Shown here: positions 33,997 to 37,000 of the stretch, in pieces
Layout: each line of letters starts with the position of its first letter
How positions within the stretch are numbered: the first letter of the stretch is position 1
NCBI RefSeq assembly: GCF_000737695.1
Contig: NZ_JPRM01000045.1
Span: forward strand, 1-37,000
DNA from: Flavobacterium hydatis
Lineage (GTDB): Bacteria; Bacteroidota; Bacteroidia; Flavobacteriales; Flavobacteriaceae
Direction: 5' to 3'
DNA: 37,000 bases
Made by a program: the position numbers and the translations under genes
The notes under the pieces: generated by a model
Databases searched by the model: none
The model's input: the letters and a program-made list of their open reading frames with translations, nothing else
Told to the model about the DNA's origin: nothing

Positions 33997-34755
33997 TTAC
34001 CTATTGTTTCGAGATGCAATTAATTCTAATGCTGCAAATGTTTCTCGTTCTGCTATTTCAATAGCTTTAATTTTGTTGATAAAATTTTCAAACCGCTGTA
34101 GCCAATTACCTTTTGTGATAGAAACTATAAAAGCTTCTCTTGATATTTCAGCTACTATAAACTCATTATTGAGACGTTGAGGAAATAAGCAATATAGTTT
34201 TGTATGTCTGCTTTTTTTGGGAGTTTCAATCCTACCAAAATCAAAAATAACTGCGACTGGTCGATAAATCCAATTAGAGGGAAAAATCTCATATGAAAAG
34301 CTTGTTCTAAAAACTTGAGGCATCAATGAAGAAAAATAATATTTCCCTTTTTGAAACCGTTTAAAATCATTTTTAAGCCGTGTTCCGTCAACAACCCAAA
34401 TTAAATTTGTATAGAAGCTTTCTCGTGAAGCTTGTTCCTTTGTATCAATATGCGAATGTTGAAATTCAATTATAATATTATTATCAGTTCGAACATCAGC
34501 TATGTGAAGTTCTCCTGTAATTTCATCACGCATTATAATTTCTTGCCAATTAAGCGGAAATTCTTTTTTCCAATTGCGATGCCATTCAGTTTCAGCTTCC
34601 CACCACTTGTCACAATTTTTATTGCTTTGATGCGCCCAATGATGAATTCGCTTTGAACCACACTTTGCTACAACCTGTTGAGTGCAACCTGGACAAATCG
34701 CTTTCCCGTTTGGAGTCGCCTCAACTCTCATATCTTTAATTAATGCAAAACGCAT
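33997..34755 (-). CDS. CoiA-like competence nuclease family protein
   Basis: This is a 252-residue protein starting at the ATG at 34755 (MRFALIKDMRVEATP); an in-frame ATG at 34794 is less likely. It has the CoiA layout. A zinc-finger-like front has CPGC at 21-24 and HHWAH at 38-42. A nuclease core follows: EWHRNWKKEFP, then HIADVRT with Asp87 and IIEFQHS with Glu97 and Gln99, a D-ExQ variant of PD-(D/E)xK. CoiA promotes recombination of incoming DNA in competent cells; relatives in accessory DNA may be restriction-like. The C-terminal ~120 residues match nothing I recognise. It stands alone on its strand between unknown genes. Confidence 0.75.
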   Translation of the reverse strand: MRFALIKDMRVEATPNGKAICPGCTQQVVAKCGSKRIHHWAHQSNKNCDKWWEAETEWHRNWKKEFPLNWQEIIMRDEITGELHIADVRTDNNIIIEFQHSHIDTKEQASRESFYTNLIWVVDGTRLKNDFKRFQKGKYYFSSLMPQVFRTSFSYEIFPSNWIYRPVAVIFDFGRIETPKKSRHTKLYCLFPQRLNNEFIVAEISREAFIVSITKGNWLQRFENFINKIKAIEIAERETFAALELIASRNNR

Positions 34756-34865
34756 ACTTATCCTTATTAATTTAGCACATTCGATTACCAACAATAGCTT
34801 TTAAATGTAGCTTTTGCTAGCTAAGTAAGTTTAATTAGCTTAATACTAATTAACTAATATCTAAA

Positions 34866-35144
34866 TTAGGGTTTAAACCGTTTCTTAAATTCTTCTAAAT
34901 CATATCCAGTTTGTAAACGTAAAAATGAATCAGCTGTGCCTCCAAATACTTTTTCAAGTTTTAAAGCTATCATAGGAGAAACTTCAACATTACCATTTAA
35001 AACATTGGAAATATCCGAAATTGGAGTATCTAGCAATTCTGCAATTTTACTTATTGAAAATTTTCTTCCATCTATAAGTTCCATTTTTAAAATTTCTCCA
35101 GGATGAACGTTTCTCATTTTTCGTACCATATAAAACTTTTTCAA
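34866..35144 (-). CDS. HigA-family antitoxin-like HTH protein, apparently solitary
   Basis: This is a 92-residue XRE-type protein of the HigA/VapI group. It has the NVHPGEILKMELIDGRKFS start, HTH core ISKIAELLDTPISDISNVLNG, and the end SPMIALKLEKVFGGTADSFL, then LQTGYDLEEFKKRF. A Met at residue 6 is an alternative start. HigA normally follows a HigB toxin gene. Here the 89 bases upstream hold no toxin frame and the next gene encodes an unrelated 51-residue protein. It may be an orphan antitoxin remaining after toxin loss, or a regulator of its neighbours. The family is firm, the role is not. Confidence 0.82.
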   Translation of the reverse strand: MKKFYMVRKMRNVHPGEILKMELIDGRKFSISKIAELLDTPISDISNVLNGNVEVSPMIALKLEKVFGGTADSFLRLQTGYDLEEFKKRFKP

Positions 35145-35233
35145 AAATTATTTAGGGCACTACGTTTATCTTAGCAAAACATATCTTATTTCACTTGTTT
35201 AAAGTATCTACAATTAAATATGCTCAATTTTTA

Positions 35234-35389
35234 TTAGTCCTTCTTATCTTCAGGCTTAACTATAACTTTTGGCTTTAGTGAACTAGTCGGCACTGGAACT
35301 ATTCTTCCTGCAACAGCACCTGTCTGTACATTTTTATTTAACTTTTCTATAGTTTCTTTTAAAATATCGGCTACTTTTTTTTCTATCAT
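35234..35389 (-). CDS. Small 51-residue protein downstream of a membrane protein
   Basis: An ATG at 35389 opens a 51-codon frame ending in TAA at 35234. It begins MIEKKVADILKETIEKLNKN, a clear amphipathic helix, and ends in a Pro/Lys-rich tail containing GRIVPVPTSS. It starts 3 bases after the stop of the membrane protein gene upstream, so it is the second gene of a pair. The tail motif resembles GRTIPLPP in that upstream protein, which supports this being a real gene. The family is unknown. Confidence 0.55.
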   Translation of the reverse strand: MIEKKVADILKETIEKLNKNVQTGAVAGRIVPVPTSSLKPKVIVKPEDKKD

Positions 35390-35392
35390 CTT

Positions 35393-35938
35393 TTATTTTT
35401 TAGGATTATTAGCTGGTCTATTCTGTGGTGGTAGAGGAATCGTCCTGCCTTTTTCTTCTGTTGCAGGCATTGGCTTGGCTGGCGGGCTAGGGTTTTGTTT
35501 ATTGCTCATATTAAATAAATTTATTGTTACAAAAGTTAGAACGAATACAACTCCAATTATCAAACTCCAAATTGATGTTCTATTCAGACGATTAATTATT
35601 TTATTTCTTTTTTTAATATTTTTAAAAATATCATTATACTTTTTCTCATCTATTTCTTGAATTGTTAAATCGGAATCTATAATTGATTTATAATGAGAGT
35701 ATAAATTTGAAAGCAATGTTAGAACTAAACAAATAAGACCAATAATGTATAAAGGTTTGAAATCGGTCTTGTCAACTGTAATAATTTTTTCCAAAAAAGT
35801 CAAAGAAAGTACAATTCCACCAGAAGCTAATAAATTTATGTATTTTTCAAAATCATCTTGACTTTTACTTTTATTATCAGATACAGCATTACGATATTCT
35901 ATCCAATCTTGTTCAAACTTTTCATTTGATGATTCCAT
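35393..35938 (-). CDS. Unknown membrane protein with proline-rich tail
   Basis: This 181-residue protein starts with a charged soluble stretch (SSNEKFEQDWIEYRNAVSD). About three membrane helices follow (near 48-66, 78-96 and 119-140). A proline-rich hydrophilic tail contains GRTIPLPPQNRP. The pattern of short N-terminal helix plus membrane bundle is common in unclassified accessory proteins. No catalytic motif is seen. It is followed at once by the 51-residue gene, which shares the GRxxPxP tail motif, so the pair may bind the same partner. Confidence 0.7.
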   Translation of the reverse strand: MESSNEKFEQDWIEYRNAVSDNKSKSQDDFEKYINLLASGGIVLSLTFLEKIITVDKTDFKPLYIIGLICLVLTLLSNLYSHYKSIIDSDLTIQEIDEKKYNDIFKNIKKRNKIINRLNRTSIWSLIIGVVFVLTFVTINLFNMSNKQNPSPPAKPMPATEEKGRTIPLPPQNRPANNPKK

Positions 35939-36259
35939 CTATATTTCAATTTTATTTATTTTTTTCATATTCTTATCTGTTTCAAATGATAAACAATAGT
36001 TTTTAGGTAGTTATAATCAAATGTCATTTTGGGTTGTATTTTTTTTTACATGTTTTTGATCCAAAAGGCGTAATATGATCTTAACTTCTTTGAAATATAT
36101 TAATTAATCTTTACTATCATTATTGTTGCATTAAGTTTCTAAAAGTAAGAAATTTGATTAATATTTCACGAGTATATTATTAACAATAATTTTCTGCATT
36201 TAAAAAAATGTATTTGAAATTATAAGTAACCTTCTCTAATTCTTGATAAAAAAAAGGTG

Positions 36260-36340
36260 TAGGATGTGGTAGGATGTTGTTTTTTTACTTCCTACCACTT
36301 CCTATTATGTCCTACTATTTCCTACTATGTTTCCTATTAC
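36260..36340. repeat. Array of 10-bp repeats in both orientations
   Basis: Two copies of TAGGATGTKG (36260-36269, 36270-36279) are followed, after a T-run, by five inverse copies of CCTAYYAYNT beginning at 36291, 36301, 36311, 36321 and 36333. The spacing is 10, 10, 10 and 12 bp. The period equals one helical turn, so all sites lie on one face of the DNA. Such arrays serve as iterons, integrase arm sites or regulator arrays. No coding frame explains it. Confidence 0.75.
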
Positions 36341-36385
36341 TTTTTTATAGTAAATATCTATAATACAATTATATATAATAATGTA

Positions 36386-36402
36386 GGTGCAGAATCGGTG
36401 CA
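36386..36402. repeat. GGTGCA direct repeat
   Basis: GGTGCA occurs at 36386-36391 and again at 36397-36402, 11 bp apart, in otherwise AT-rich DNA about 45 bases right of the decamer array. It may be part of the same protein-binding or attachment region. Too short to stand alone as evidence. Confidence 0.35.
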
Positions 36403-36824
36403 TCTATTTTAACACAAACCATAAAACACTATAAAACAATCACTTGAAACCTTAAGTTCGAAACATTACTAAATTATCTAAATGAAATATAGACTGTTTC
36501 TTTTTTACTTTTTATTTTTTGTCAGTACGTAATAATTCCATTGGTTTATAGAATTTACTACTAACTATCATCCATGTTACCCAACCGGGTCTTTTATTAA
36601 AATATTGCTAACAAAAATTATTACCAAAATTTTTAATTCATTTAATTTTCCTACTCTGTTGTAAAATTGTAGCACAAGCTATTTTTTAAAACTAGAGAAT
36701 CATTTATTGGCAAAGTTTAGATTTAAATATATTATAAAAGCTCCTTGTTTTTTAGTTGTTTTTTTTATTTTAACAGGTTCGATTCGCGATCACAACACCA
36801 AGGAATAGAATTCTATATCTAAAA
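36403..36824. other. AT-rich stretch without a convincing gene
   Basis: No intact gene is visible. A minus-strand frame at 36512-36607 reads QYFNKRPGWVTWMIVSSKF and ends LLRTDKK before a stop; it looks protein-like but has no start and may be a gene remnant. At 36775-36787 the sequence ACAGGTTCGATTC matches a tRNA T-arm half, but no cloverleaf can be formed around it. Confidence 0.35.
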
Positions 36825-36929
36825 ATGTTGAAAAAATTAGTAATAAGTTTTGTGGCAAAAATATGGTACATGGCATTTGGAGTCGATATCTTTTTTTTAC
36901 TACTGTTATATAAATTGACATCTACTTAA
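36825..36929 (+). CDS. Possible 34-residue single-helix membrane peptide
   Basis: ATG 36825 to TAA 36927-36929 encodes MLKKLVISFVAKIWYMAFG, then VDIFFLLLLYKLTST. It has a basic start and a long hydrophobic helix, like small membrane peptides or type I toxins. There is no terminator, antisense RNA or homologue evidence, so it may be chance. Confidence 0.25.
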   Translation: MLKKLVISFVAKIWYMAFGVDIFFLLLLYKLTST

Positions 36930-36981
36930 AAATCTAAAAACGAAAATATCAGATTAGTTAACGAATTAAAAAACTTAGATT

Positions 36982-37000
36982 ATGAGTACGGATGATCATA
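36982..37000 (+). CDS. Possible start of a gene cut by the right edge
   Basis: An ATG at 36982 opens MSTDDH and runs off the window. Only six codons are visible, so this is a bare possibility. Confidence 0.2.

Noticed and set aside
36260..36340. CRISPR array
   Set aside because: Units are 10 bp with no spacers of usual length and occur in both orientations; no cas genes are present.
36512..36607. Minus-strand 31-residue protein-like fragment
   Set aside because: It looks like the end of a protein but has a stop directly before it and no start codon upstream; noted only as a possible remnant.
36775..36810. tRNA-like T-arm half (ACAGGTTCGATTC), then CACCA further on
   Set aside because: The T-stem cannot close and no anticodon or D arm is upstream, so it is not a tRNA gene. 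It might be a remnant of an integration site, but 13 bases are too few.

Overview
The window looks like a flavobacterial (Bacteroidota) chromosome segment, most likely Flavobacterium or a close relative. The evidence is the low GC, the near absence of Shine-Dalgarno sequences, a SusC/SusD pair, a DUF6520-type small secreted protein with a MauE-like membrane partner, and a Bacteroidota-style mobilisation module (MobC/MobB/YWFCY-type coupling protein, PcfK/PcfJ, RadC). Almost everything is accessory DNA and the base composition changes block by block: very AT-rich at both ends, clearly GC-richer between about 16.8 and 25.1 kb.

Layout. (1) 1-6.7 kb, minus strand: a type I restriction-modification operon hsdM-hsdS-hsdR, with hsdR running off the left edge, preceded by a small XRE regulator, a 35-residue ORF and a near-perfect terminator hairpin. 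(2) 6.78-7.0 kb: a set of nested inverted repeats, without an ORF, that looks like a structured RNA or palindromic element. (3) 7.2-16.2 kb: SusC, SusD and an S9 serine peptidase on the plus strand, converging on MauE-like and DUF6520 genes on the minus strand; this is probably a peptide uptake/processing locus. (4) 16.4-25.1 kb: mobilisation and establishment genes of an integrative/mobilisable element: a candidate oriT, MobC, MobB relaxase, coupling protein, DUF1810 cargo, SSB, a conserved small ORF, PcfK (AcrIIA9-like family), PcfJ, RadC, and a small DUF6965-like gene broken by a stop codon. No integrase or type IV secretion genes are present.

(5) 25.7-30.3 kb: a tight four-gene operon on the plus strand. 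It encodes a GHKL ATPase, a protein with a C-terminal phosphoribosyltransferase (PRTase) domain, a calcineurin-like phosphoesterase fused to a second PRTase domain, and a stand-alone CinA/PncC-type amidohydrolase. This is the best candidate for an undescribed system: the parts suggest an ATP-gated, PRPP/nucleotide- or NAD-linked signalling or conflict module. (6) 30.4-36 kb, minus strand: a decayed ORF, a run of unknown membrane proteins, a CoiA-like nuclease, a solitary HigA-like antitoxin and a two-gene unit of membrane protein plus small protein. (7) 36-37 kb: AT-rich, almost gene-free DNA with an unusual array of 10-bp repeats in two orientations, followed by a GGTGCA direct repeat. It could be an attachment or replication control site marking the end of the mobile element.

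No rRNA, complete tRNA, CRISPR array or intact insertion sequence was found. All function calls are from reading motifs by eye; no database search was run.
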